In this document: in pieces, positions 17,060 to 24,652 of the stretch
How positions within the stretch are numbered: the stretch's first letter is position 1
Layout: the number at the start of each line of letters is the position of its first letter
Assembly: GCA_963850605.1 (NCBI GenBank)
Contig: CAWKLX010000006.1
Coordinates: 372,001-436,000 of the forward strand
Reading direction: 5' to 3'
Length of the DNA stretch: 64,000 bases
Source: BOG-908 sp963850605
Lineage (GTDB): Bacteria > Pseudomonadota > Alphaproteobacteria > Acetobacterales > Acetobacteraceae
Notes under the pieces: generated by a model
What the model saw: only the letters and a program-made list of their open reading frames with translations
Told to the model about the DNA's origin: nothing
Database searches by the model: none
Translations under genes and position numbers: made by a program

Positions 17060-17092
17060 TTGTCGGTTCAGGTGTTTCACCTGAGCCGACAA
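17060..17092 (+). terminator. Strong stem-loop between convergent genes
   Basis: TTGTCGGTTCAGGTG, loop TTT, then CACCTGAGCCGACAA form a 15-base stem with one G-U pair. It lies 43 bases after the HAF-repeat gene and before the 3' end of the GNAT gene. There is no long T-run after it, so it may act as a two-way attenuator or mRNA end rather than a classic intrinsic terminator. Confidence 0.65.
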
Positions 17093-17118
17093 GGCCCTCG
17101 ATCGGCGGAGGCAGGGCC

Positions 17119-17607
17119 TCATACCAGGTCAAGGCGCCACGTCTCACCTTGGACAGGAACCCCGAATTCATGGTGGACCGCGGAGTCGACCAGGCGAAAA
17201 CCATGCGCCGCATAAATACGTCGTGCACTGTCCAGCACCGTATGCGTCCACAAGGTCATGGCGCCGTAACCCACCTCGCGCGCGAAGCCGACGCAGGTGG
17301 CGACCAGCCGGTTTCCCAGCCCGCAGCCTCGCGCAAATGGCTCGACATACAGCAGGCGCAGCCGTGAGAGGCCCTGACCCTCATCGGTCAGGAACACAGA
17401 CCCGGCGAGGCGGCCATCTTGTTCGGCCACCCAGCACTGCTCCCGCCCCGGCTTGAAGTGGCGCAGAAAGTGGGCTGCCACCTCCAACTCGCCCGCTTCC
17501 AGCCCCGCGCCCCAACCATGGCCTTCGGCATACAGGATGGCCTGACGGGAAACGATCAGACCAAGATCGCCAGTGCGGAATGGCCGGATCCGCAGGTCTG
17601 ACGGCAA
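17119..17607 (-). CDS. GNAT-family N-acetyltransferase
   Basis: This 162-residue protein shows the GNAT acetyl-CoA site: LLYVEPFARGCGLGNRLV (the R/Q-x-x-G-x-G/A loop reads RGCGLG), then TLWTHTVLDSARRIYAAHGF with the usual C-terminal Tyr/His region. The substrate is unknown. The start appears to be TTG at 17607 with GAGG close upstream; a later start would cut the first strand of the fold. It is the last gene of a run on the reverse strand after thrS and two small membrane proteins, 18 bases after the previous stop. Confidence 0.8.
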   Translation of the reverse strand: MPSDLRIRPFRTGDLGLIVSRQAILYAEGHGWGAGLEAGELEVAAHFLRHFKPGREQCWVAEQDGRLAGSVFLTDEGQGLSRLRLLYVEPFARGCGLGNRLVATCVGFAREVGYGAMTLWTHTVLDSARRIYAAHGFRLVDSAVHHEFGVPVQGETWRLDLV

Positions 17608-17625
17608 ATCCTCAGGAATGGACCG

Positions 17626-17949
17626 CTACTCGGCGGCGTGATGCAGCCCCGATGCGAGGACCGACTGTGCATAGACACGACGGCCGATCTCAGAAGGCTG
17701 CGAGAGTGCCACTTCCGCCTGCACCTGTTCCCTGGGCGGCAAAGCGCCAACCTGGCCGCGAATGATGGCCACCACGCCGGGAAGGTCGTCGGCCTCGACC
17801 AGTGCTTGCAGCTTGCTGGTCTGCGCGGGTCCGCTCCTGGCGATCGCCTTGGACAAATCGTTCCGTGCGCGCCATTTGTCGATCAACGTACGGACCGATA
17901 CTGCCAGCGCGGGCACAAGAAAGGCGACCGGAAGTATCCCCAACGCCAC
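17626..17949 (-). CDS. Small membrane-anchored protein of unknown function
   Basis: This 107-residue protein starts with a single N-terminal hydrophobic anchor (ALGILPVAFLVPALAVSV) and then a charged helical region. I chose the GTG at 17949 because GGAGG stands seven bases upstream and the previous gene stops two bases before it; an open extension to 18039 overlaps that gene. No domain is recognised. The two-base junction with the upstream membrane protein indicates co-translation and perhaps a joint role. Confidence 0.7.
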   Translation of the reverse strand: MALGILPVAFLVPALAVSVRTLIDKWRARNDLSKAIARSGPAQTSKLQALVEADDLPGVVAIIRGQVGALPPREQVQAEVALSQPSEIGRRVYAQSVLASGLHHAAE

Positions 17950-17951
17950 GA

Positions 17952-18425
17952 TCAGGCCTCCAGAAATGGCTTGCCGTCTATCAGGTGACGCCCAAGCCGC
18001 TCGACAAGATACACCAGAGTAGCCCCACCTGTCATCCATATCGCGGCCGTCGGATCGAGCGCCGGCGAGGCCAGGCTTATCCTGAGCGCCGCGGACGCCT
18101 GGATCGCATCAAATGATCCCTTCATGTCAACACCGTAGATGAAGGCAATCACGGACGCACCCACCAGTGCGCTGACCAGCACGGTTCGGCTCTTCGAGAC
18201 CAGTCCCACGCCGGCGACGTAAGTGACCGCCACGGCGAACCAGGAGACCGCCTCGATCCGGGCGGTCACGAAGTATTCGGCGCCAAGCGGGGAGAGCGGC
18301 ACGGCCACGCCACACAGCAGCGCCAGCACCATCGCCCCAAGCCGTCTTCCGGCCAACTCGCCCCACTTCGCACCGGTTTTCGGCGGCAGCGACGGCGCGG
18401 CAGGGCGTGGCGGGCTACCGCTCAC
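17952..18425 (-). CDS. Small polytopic membrane protein of unknown function
   Basis: This 157-residue frame holds about four hydrophobic segments (starting at LGAMVLALLCGVAVPL, WFAVAVTYVAGVGLV, TVLVSALVGASVIAFIYGV and AAIWMTGGATLVYLV). No family is recognised. It begins with GTG inside the last codons of thrS (11-base overlap) and is followed after two bases by another small membrane protein, so it is almost certainly expressed with thrS. Confidence 0.7.
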   Translation of the reverse strand: MSGSPPRPAAPSLPPKTGAKWGELAGRRLGAMVLALLCGVAVPLSPLGAEYFVTARIEAVSWFAVAVTYVAGVGLVSKSRTVLVSALVGASVIAFIYGVDMKGSFDAIQASAALRISLASPALDPTAAIWMTGGATLVYLVERLGRHLIDGKPFLEA

Positions 18426-20346
18426 GCGTCATGTCGGGCGGGGTAGCCTCGCGCCCCAACCTGCCCACCGCCTCGTCCAGCCCGAGAACCTCCTGCCCAT
18501 CGCTTCCCAACCGACGCAGTGCCACACTCCGCTGCTCCGCCTCGCGCCGCCCCACCACCGCCAGCACCGGCACATGCGCCAGGCTGTGCTCGCGCACCTT
18601 GGCGTTGATCTTTTCATTACGCGTGTCCGCCCGCGCCTCCAGCCCGGCGGCGCGCATGGCCGCCGCCACCTCCTCGGCATACTCGCCCGCATCCGACACG
18701 ATCGAGGCCACGACGACCTGCACCGGCGCCAGCCAAAGCGGAAAACGGCCGGCATATTGTTCGATGAGGATGCCCAAAAAACGCTCGAAACTGCCCAGGA
18801 TCGCGCGATGCAGCATGACGGGGCGGTGCCGCGCGCTGTCCTCGCCCACGTATTCCGCATCCAGCCGTTCCGGTAGTATGTAATCGACCTGCAACGTGCC
18901 GCACTGCCAGTCGCGGCCGATCGCGTCGCGCAAGACGAATTCCAGTTTCGGGCCATAGAACGCGCCCTCGCCGGAATTGAGCTCGTATTCGACGCCTGCG
19001 AGCCGACACGCCTCGCGCAGCGCGTTTTCGGCGCGGTCCCACACGTCGTCCGTGCCAGCGCGCGAGGTCGGCCGGTCGGCGAATTTGATGCGGAATTCCG
19101 GAAACCCGAAATCCTCGTACACCGACCGCAGCAGCGCTACGAACGCCGCCGTCTCCGCCGGCACTTGTTCTTCCGTGCAAAAGATATGCGCGTCGTCCTG
19201 GGTGAAACCGCGCACGCGCATGATGCCGTGCAGCGCGCCGGACGGCTCGTAACGGTGGCATGCGCCGAACTCCGCCATGCGCAGCGGCAGCTCGCGGTAA
19301 CTCCGAAGGCCGTGATTGAAGATCTGCACATGGCACGGGCAGTTCATCGGTTTCAGCGCCAGCGATTTCTCCTCGTCCTCAACGCGCGCGACAAACATGT
19401 GCTCGCGGTAGCTCTCCCAATGGCCCGACCGTTCCCACAACACCCGGTCAACGAGCTGCGGCGTACGAACCTCCTGGTAGCCATGCGCGTCGAGCCGCCG
19501 CCGCATGTAGGATTTGCAGGTGCGATACAGCTTCCATCCCTTGGGATGCCAGAAGATGCTGCCGACCGCCTCTTCCTGTATATGGAACAGATCCATTTCG
19601 CGCCCGATACGCCGGTGGTCGCGCCGCTCCGCCTCATCGAGCTGGTGCAAATGCGCGTCCAGCTCCTTCTGGTCGCGCCACGCGGTGCCGTAGATACGCG
19701 TCAGCATCGGGTTGCGATGGTCGCCGCGCCAATAGGCGCCGGCCACCTTCATCAGCTTGAACGCGCTGCCGACGTCGCCGGTGCCGCGCATGTGCGGGCC
19801 GCGGCACAGATCCAGCCACGCGCCTTGGCGATAGATGCTGATCGTCTCCGAATCCGGCAGATCGCGGATCAGCTCGGCCTTGAACCGCTCGCCGCGCTCT
19901 TCAAAAAAAGCAATGGCCTCGTCGCGATCCCACTCCTCCCGGACAAATTTCGCATCACGCGCGATAATCTCCCGCATGCGGGCTTCGATCGGCGGGAAAT
20001 CTTCCGGGCGAAACGGTTCGTTGCGAAAAAAGTCGTAATAGAACCCGTTTTCGATCGGCGGTCCGATTGTCACCTGCGTGCCCGGATACAGCGACTGCAC
20101 CGCTTCGGCCAGAACGTGGGCCGCATCGTGGCGGATCATCGGCAGCGCATCCGCGTCGCGTCGCGTAATGAACACGACTGACGAATCCCGGTCGATGGTG
20201 CGCGACAGGTCGGCGGACTGCCCATCCACCTTCATCGCCAGCGCCGCCCGCGCCAGACCCGGCCCGATCGCCGCAGCAATATCTGCCCCGGTTACCGCGT
20301 GCTCGAAACGGCGGATTGAGCCGTCGGGCAGGGTGATGGCTGGCAT
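18415..20346 (-). CDS. thrS: Threonyl-tRNA synthetase
   Basis: The 643-residue class II synthetase contains an N-terminal TGS domain (MPAITLPDGSIRRFEHAVTG), the second editing domain with MIRHDAAHVLAEAVQ and GPPIENGFYYDF, the catalytic core with zinc-binding NCPCHVQIF, motif 2 FGACHRYEPSGALHGIMRVRGF and motif 3 HRAILGSFERFLGILIEQ, and the C-terminal anticodon-binding domain. Length is normal. It is the first gene of a probable operon with two membrane proteins and a GNAT. No T-box or obvious attenuator is visible in the 88 bases upstream. Confidence 0.97.
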   Translation of the reverse strand: MPAITLPDGSIRRFEHAVTGADIAAAIGPGLARAALAMKVDGQSADLSRTIDRDSSVVFITRRDADALPMIRHDAAHVLAEAVQSLYPGTQVTIGPPIENGFYYDFFRNEPFRPEDFPPIEARMREIIARDAKFVREEWDRDEAIAFFEERGERFKAELIRDLPDSETISIYRQGAWLDLCRGPHMRGTGDVGSAFKLMKVAGAYWRGDHRNPMLTRIYGTAWRDQKELDAHLHQLDEAERRDHRRIGREMDLFHIQEEAVGSIFWHPKGWKLYRTCKSYMRRRLDAHGYQEVRTPQLVDRVLWERSGHWESYREHMFVARVEDEEKSLALKPMNCPCHVQIFNHGLRSYRELPLRMAEFGACHRYEPSGALHGIMRVRGFTQDDAHIFCTEEQVPAETAAFVALLRSVYEDFGFPEFRIKFADRPTSRAGTDDVWDRAENALREACRLAGVEYELNSGEGAFYGPKLEFVLRDAIGRDWQCGTLQVDYILPERLDAEYVGEDSARHRPVMLHRAILGSFERFLGILIEQYAGRFPLWLAPVQVVVASIVSDAGEYAEEVAAAMRAAGLEARADTRNEKINAKVREHSLAHVPVLAVVGRREAEQRSVALRRLGSDGQEVLGLDEAVGRLGREATPPDMTRER

Positions 20347-20434
20347 GGGGCGGCTCCGGGCAGACTTTTTGGCGGGCCGCCTCTATGGCGCGCGGCAGGC
20401 GGCGAGTTGAGACAGCGACGCGCGCCGTGCAGCA

Positions 20435-20807
20435 TCAGCCCAGTTTCACTCTCAGGAACAGCATGAACGAGGTCGGGCCACTGCCGTAGGCGTTGTCCAG
20501 GGCGGCCGGATACGAATACCGGCTGACCAGTCCACCCATGCCCAGCTTGACATGGGCCGCCGCGAGCATGTCGCGTATGTAGCCAAGGCTGAACTTGTCG
20601 ACCGTGAGATTGCCGCCCTGGTTGTCGTAGGTGGCGTCGGCGGTGCCGTGCGCCATCAGCATCCATGGGCCGAACGAAAAATGCAGGCCGTCATCGGGCA
20701 AGGGGTCGGGCTGCCAGCTTGTGCCCGACGCCGTCGGCGAGGACCAACAGGACGGCCAGCAAGGCGAGCCAGATAACGCGCCGGGACGTGCAAAGCGATG
20801 GTAACAT
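20435..20807 (-). pseudogene. Frameshifted small exported protein, function unknown
   Basis: An ATG at 20807 opens a frame with a good hydrophobic signal (RRVIWLALLAVLLVLADGVG) that soon stops at 20691. The next frame continues with DDGLHFSFGPWMLMAHGTAD and ends FMLFLRVKLG at 20435, a C-terminus like that of an outer-membrane beta-barrel. Removing one base of the C4 run (GGGG at 20702-20705 on the + strand) joins them into one 123-residue protein. It is therefore either a broken gene or a one-base sequence error. It diverges from the permease gene 65 bases away. No family is named with confidence. Confidence 0.5.
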
Positions 20808-20872
20808 CCTGCCGCCGCCCGACCAAGTCTGTCCGCCGGCAATCGTCCCAGACAAACCAAGGAACATGCTGG

Positions 20873-22006
20873 ATGGCCGACCTGCTCCCTCGTATCGGCC
20901 AGGCGTTGCTGATGTCGCTCGGCATGGCCTGGCAGGTCGGCTGGAGCCTGGTTCTTGGTTTTGCGATCTCGGCTGTGTTGCAGGCTGTCGTCTCGAAGCG
21001 GAGCATGGCCGGGGCACTCGGACGCACCACCCTGCGCAGCGTGGCGCTGGCCACCGCCGCGGGTGCCGCCAGCTCCAGCTGCTCCTATGCCTCGGCCGCA
21101 GTCAGCCGCACGCTGTTCAAGCGCGGCGCCGCCTTGATACCGAGCTTGGCCTTCGTGTTCGCCTCCACCAACCTGGTCGCCGAGCTGGGCATCGTCCTCT
21201 ACCTGCTGATGGGCTGGCAGTTCATGGCCGGCGAGTGGATCGGCGGCGTGATGCTGGTCGCCATCCTGTCTGCGCTCGTGTCGCTCACCTATCCCGCCCG
21301 CCTAGTGGAAGCCGCCCGCCACTACCCAGAGCCGGGGGCCGGGCACCAGCATGGCGACGTGGCCGAGGAGCCAGGCACCATTATGCAGAAGCTGGGCCGC
21401 CGCCAGACCTGGGTGTCCGTCGCACAGAGTTTCATCATGGACTGGTCCATGCTGTGGAAAGACATCGTCCTCGGGTTCCTGATCGCTGGGGCGCTGTCCG
21501 TCTTTGTGCCGAAAGGGGTATGGCAGGCGCTTTTCGTGCAGAGTGCCAGCCCGTGGTTGCAGGTGCCGGCCAATGCGCTGCTCGGGCCTTTAGTCGCCGT
21601 GGCCTCCTTCGTGTGCTCTATCGGGAACGTGCCGATGGCCGCCGTGCTGTGGGGCTCCGGCGTCAGTTTCGGCGGGGTGCTCGCCTTTCTCTACGCCGAC
21701 TTGATCGTGCTGCCGCTGCTGGACGTATATCGCCGCTACTACGGCTGGCGCATGGCGGCCTATATCGCCGCCGTGTTCTACGCGACCATGGTGTTGGCTG
21801 CCCTGGTGATGGATGTGGCGTTCGGCGCGCTGGGGTGGATACCGCATGCAAGGCCGGACGTTCGCGCGGAGATGGTGCAGTTTTCGGTCAACTACACATT
21901 CTGGCTCAATATCGCGTTTGGCCTGATGGCTGCGTGGCTGTTCACCGTGTCACGCAGCCAGCCCGCACCACACAGCCACTGCGAGCACCACGGCCATCAC
22001 ATGTGA
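20873..22006 (+). CDS. ArsP/YraQ-type (DUF318) membrane permease
   Basis: The 377-residue polytopic protein contains paired hydrophobic blocks separated by a charged, His-rich loop, and the motif SSSCSYASAAVSRTLFKRGA, related to the conserved cysteine-serine motif of the DUF318/ArsP permeases (PF03773). A second, similar motif occurs in the C-terminal half (VASFVCSIGNVPMAAVLWGSG). The tail is histidine-rich (PHSHCEHHGHHM). The family includes exporters of organoarsenicals and other metalloid or metal species; the substrate here is unknown. GGAAC precedes the chosen ATG at 20873. Its stop lies next to the facing rodA stop. Confidence 0.85.
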   Translation: MADLLPRIGQALLMSLGMAWQVGWSLVLGFAISAVLQAVVSKRSMAGALGRTTLRSVALATAAGAASSSCSYASAAVSRTLFKRGAALIPSLAFVFASTNLVAELGIVLYLLMGWQFMAGEWIGGVMLVAILSALVSLTYPARLVEAARHYPEPGAGHQHGDVAEEPGTIMQKLGRRQTWVSVAQSFIMDWSMLWKDIVLGFLIAGALSVFVPKGVWQALFVQSASPWLQVPANALLGPLVAVASFVCSIGNVPMAAVLWGSGVSFGGVLAFLYADLIVLPLLDVYRRYYGWRMAAYIAAVFYATMVLAALVMDVAFGALGWIPHARPDVRAEMVQFSVNYTFWLNIAFGLMAAWLFTVSRSQPAPHSHCEHHGHHM

Positions 22007-22009
22007 TGG

Positions 22010-23167
22010 CTATAGCCGATCCAGCGGGTCCCGTCGGTCGTCGAACACCACGTCGCGGTGCACGTGCACGCTCATCAGCAGGCCCATCGCGAACATCACC
22101 GTCAGCATGGCCGATCCGCCATGGCTGACCAGGGGTAAAGGCACACCCCCCACCGGTATGGCGCCGACCACCATCGCCACATTCACAAACGTGTACATGA
22201 ACATATTGACCGAAATACCGAGGGCCAGCAGCCGGCCATACTGATGCCGGCAGCGCAACGCCACCAGCATGCCCCCCAAGATAATGGCCAGCAGCAGTGT
22301 CAGCAGAGCGAGCGCGCCCACCAGACCCCATTCCTCAGCCACGATGGAAAAAATGAAATCGGTTTGTTTTTCGGGCAAGAAGTTCAGATGCGCCTGCGTG
22401 CCTTGCATAAACCCGCTGCCCCACATCCCGCCCGATCCCAACGCGATCTTCGACTGGATGATGTTGTAGCCCGCGCCCAGCGGATCGCTTTCCGGATTGA
22501 GAAAGGTGGTGATGCGCGCCCGCTGGTAGTCGTGCAGGTGGTGATAGGCGAACGTGGCCAGGAACGGCACCGGCACGCACAGCACCGCCATCTGCCACAA
22601 CCGCATGCCGGCGCCGACGAAGATGGAGAAGCCCACGACACCGGTGATGAAAGCGGTGCCCAGATTCGGCTCTTTCAGGATCAACGCCACCGGCACCAGC
22701 ACGGCCAACGCAGGCGGTACGAGAAACAGCGGGTTGCCGACCAGCGACCAGCTCGCCCGGCTGAACCAGTGCGCCAGCGCCATGGCCAAGCCCACCTTCA
22801 TGATTTCGGAAGGCTGCAACTGCACCGGCCCCAGCTCCAGCCAGCGCTCGGCACCCTTGCCGACATGGCCCATCTTCAGCACCAGAACCAGCAATACCAG
22901 GGCAAACGCATAAATCGGCCAGGAGAAGCGGGCAATCAGCCGAATATCGACCATGGCCAGGCTCAGCATCATCACCAGGCTGAACCCGAAGCGCAGCCCA
23001 TGCCGCCACGCATACGGTTCCGGCCCGCCGCCGGCCGAGTACAGGGCGATATAGCCGCAACCCGCCAATGCGCAGAGCAGAACGACATACAGCCAATTGA
23101 TTCGATATAGCTTAGTCAGCAGCCCGAAATCAGGCTCGGCGCGCAGAAGACGGCGTTCGGAAATCAT
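22010..23167 (-). CDS. mrdB: Rod-shape peptidoglycan polymerase RodA (MrdB)
   Basis: This 385-residue SEDS-family protein has about ten membrane helices and the conserved segments LGPVQLQPSEIMKVGLAMAL, LKEPNLGTAFITGVVG and KQTDFIFSIVAEEWGLVGAL, ending with the SEDS-typical PLPLVSHGGSAMLTVMFAMG. It polymerises glycan strands during elongation together with PBP2. It starts at ATG 23167 on the same strand as mreBCD-mrdA, but an oxidoreductase gene and a gap of about 165 bases separate it from mrdA. Confidence 0.95.
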   Translation of the reverse strand: MISERRLLRAEPDFGLLTKLYRINWLYVVLLCALAGCGYIALYSAGGGPEPYAWRHGLRFGFSLVMMLSLAMVDIRLIARFSWPIYAFALVLLVLVLKMGHVGKGAERWLELGPVQLQPSEIMKVGLAMALAHWFSRASWSLVGNPLFLVPPALAVLVPVALILKEPNLGTAFITGVVGFSIFVGAGMRLWQMAVLCVPVPFLATFAYHHLHDYQRARITTFLNPESDPLGAGYNIIQSKIALGSGGMWGSGFMQGTQAHLNFLPEKQTDFIFSIVAEEWGLVGALALLTLLLAIILGGMLVALRCRHQYGRLLALGISVNMFMYTFVNVAMVVGAIPVGGVPLPLVSHGGSAMLTVMFAMGLLMSVHVHRDVVFDDRRDPLDRL

Positions 23168-23332
23168 CGTTCGGGGTAAGACCTAAAACAGGACACCGGC
23201 GCGGATCCCAGCAAAAAAATATGAGCACAGAGAAAACAGGAGATCATCGAGCATTATAGCCTGACGAACCTTCGTGTCCTGTCTTACTCCCAGTGTTCTC
23301 TGCTTTCAGTGTTCATGTGACTGGACAACCCG

Positions 23333-24343
23333 TCAATCGATCCGGATCACCACTTTGCCCAGATGCGTCGCCCCCTTGAGGTGGGAATATGCCGCGCGCG
23401 CCTCCTCGAACCCGAACACCCTGTCGATGACCGGCTCGATCTTGTGTGCGGCAATCGCCCTGTTCATCGCCTCGAACATCTGACGCGAACCGACATAGAT
23501 CGGCCGCACGATCGCACCGCTGCCGAAGATGGCCAGGGGGTTTATCTCGCCCTTCGTCAGCACGCCGATCAGCGTCACGACCCCACCACTACGTGCCGAC
23601 GCTAAAGAACGCGCCAGCGTGCCAGGTCCGCCTACCTCGACCACGTGGTCCACCCCGCGCCCATCCGTGAGCGCGCGCACGGCGCCCTGCCACTCGGGTT
23701 CGTCCCGGTAATTCACCCCGTCGGACGCGCCCAGCGCCTTGGCCCGCGCGAGCTTGTCATCGCTGGACGAGGTGGCGATCACCCGGGCGCCGGCGGCGCG
23801 CGCGAATTGCAGCGCGAAGATCGACACGCCCCCCGTGCCAAGAACCAGAACCGTCTGCCCGGGCTGGATCGGCTGCAACCCGAACAGCGCGTTCCACGCG
23901 GTCACCGCCGCGCAGGGCAGGGTGGCCGCCTGCTCGTAGGAAAGATGGTCGGGGATATGCACCAGCGCCTCGGCGTCGCACACCATGTATTCGGCCAGTA
24001 CCCCGTCAATCGCCCCACCCAGCGCAGTCTGGCTATGCGCGGGTTCCATCTCGCCGCCCATCCATCCCTGCATGAAGATGGGGCACACGCGGTCACCCGG
24101 TTTTACGCGCGTAACCCCCTCGCCAACCTCGATCACCTCGCCCGCGCCGTCCGACAGCGGCACCAGGTTCGGCGGCAGCGCGCTCATCATGTATTTGCCC
24201 GTCGCCACCGCCAGGTCGCGAAAATTGAGCGAGGCGGCCCGCATGCGCACCAGCACCTGGCCGCGCCCGCAGGCCGGCAGGTCCGCATGGGTGAGGGTCA
24301 GGTCATCGAAACCCGTCTGCTTGGGCAGGCGATACAGGCGCAT
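23333..24343 (-). CDS. Zinc-independent MDR-family NAD(P) oxidoreductase
   Basis: The 336-residue medium-chain reductase has the GroES-like N-terminal half (GRGQVLVRMRAASLNFRDLA) and a Rossmann half with VLVLGTGGVSIFALQFARAAGA, which supplies the nucleotide-binding loop. The structural-zinc cysteine cluster of alcohol dehydrogenases is missing, so it resembles quinone or enoyl reductases. The substrate is unknown. It sits between mrdA and rodA on the same strand, an unusual insertion in the rod-shape gene set; no cell-wall role is implied by sequence. Confidence 0.85.
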   Translation of the reverse strand: MRLYRLPKQTGFDDLTLTHADLPACGRGQVLVRMRAASLNFRDLAVATGKYMMSALPPNLVPLSDGAGEVIEVGEGVTRVKPGDRVCPIFMQGWMGGEMEPAHSQTALGGAIDGVLAEYMVCDAEALVHIPDHLSYEQAATLPCAAVTAWNALFGLQPIQPGQTVLVLGTGGVSIFALQFARAAGARVIATSSSDDKLARAKALGASDGVNYRDEPEWQGAVRALTDGRGVDHVVEVGGPGTLARSLASARSGGVVTLIGVLTKGEINPLAIFGSGAIVRPIYVGSRQMFEAMNRAIAAHKIEPVIDRVFGFEEARAAYSHLKGATHLGKVVIRID

Positions 24344-24370
24344 GCGGTCGACTCTCCCGGCAAAGCGGCG

Positions 24371-24643
24371 CTATCCGGCCGCACCGCCTGTCTGCCGCGC
24401 CATGCGCCAGAAGGCCAGCACCAGGCTGGTGCCCACAAACCACAGCAGCCAGGCTCCGACCGCCCGATGGCCCGCCTCGCTGGCGCAATACAGGTCCGGA
24501 ATCCAGGCAGCACCAAGGCATCCAGCAGCAAGGCCGGCGCCGTCGCCAGTGCCAACGCGAGGCGTTGCGGCCAATGCAGCGCTTGAATAGAGCCCTGCTT
24601 CTCCCTCAACGAGAAAAAATCTTCTTTCTTGAAAATAAAGCAA
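24371..24643 (-). other. Possible small membrane protein remnant
   Basis: A 90-codon frame between mrdA and the oxidoreductase ends in a good membrane helix (AVGAWLLWFVGTSLVLAFW). Its first codons run through the T-rich repeat and are not credible, and an alternative frame carries another hydrophobic stretch (LALALATAPALLLDALVL). The two could be a small two-helix protein with a broken frame. No start with a ribosome site is visible. This is a suggestion only. Confidence 0.25.
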
Positions 24644-24649
24644 AACTTC
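24610..24649 (-). repeat. T-rich hairpin repeat copy after mrdA
   Basis: On the reverse strand this reads GAAGTTTTGCTTTATTTTCA, then AGAAAGAAG and a run of T, the same plan as the copy at 6.9 kb (AAGTT..TTGCTT, stem, AAGAAGC). It begins right after the mrdA stop codon and ends in TTTTTT on that strand, so it is probably a terminator for the mre operon. Confidence 0.6.
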
Positions 24650-24652
24650 CGT

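Noticed and set aside
23168..23332. Loose repeats such as GTGTTCTCTGC and AGAGAAAACAGG between rodA and the oxidoreductase
   Set aside because: Too imperfect and short to define a structure; no second copy found elsewhere in the window.
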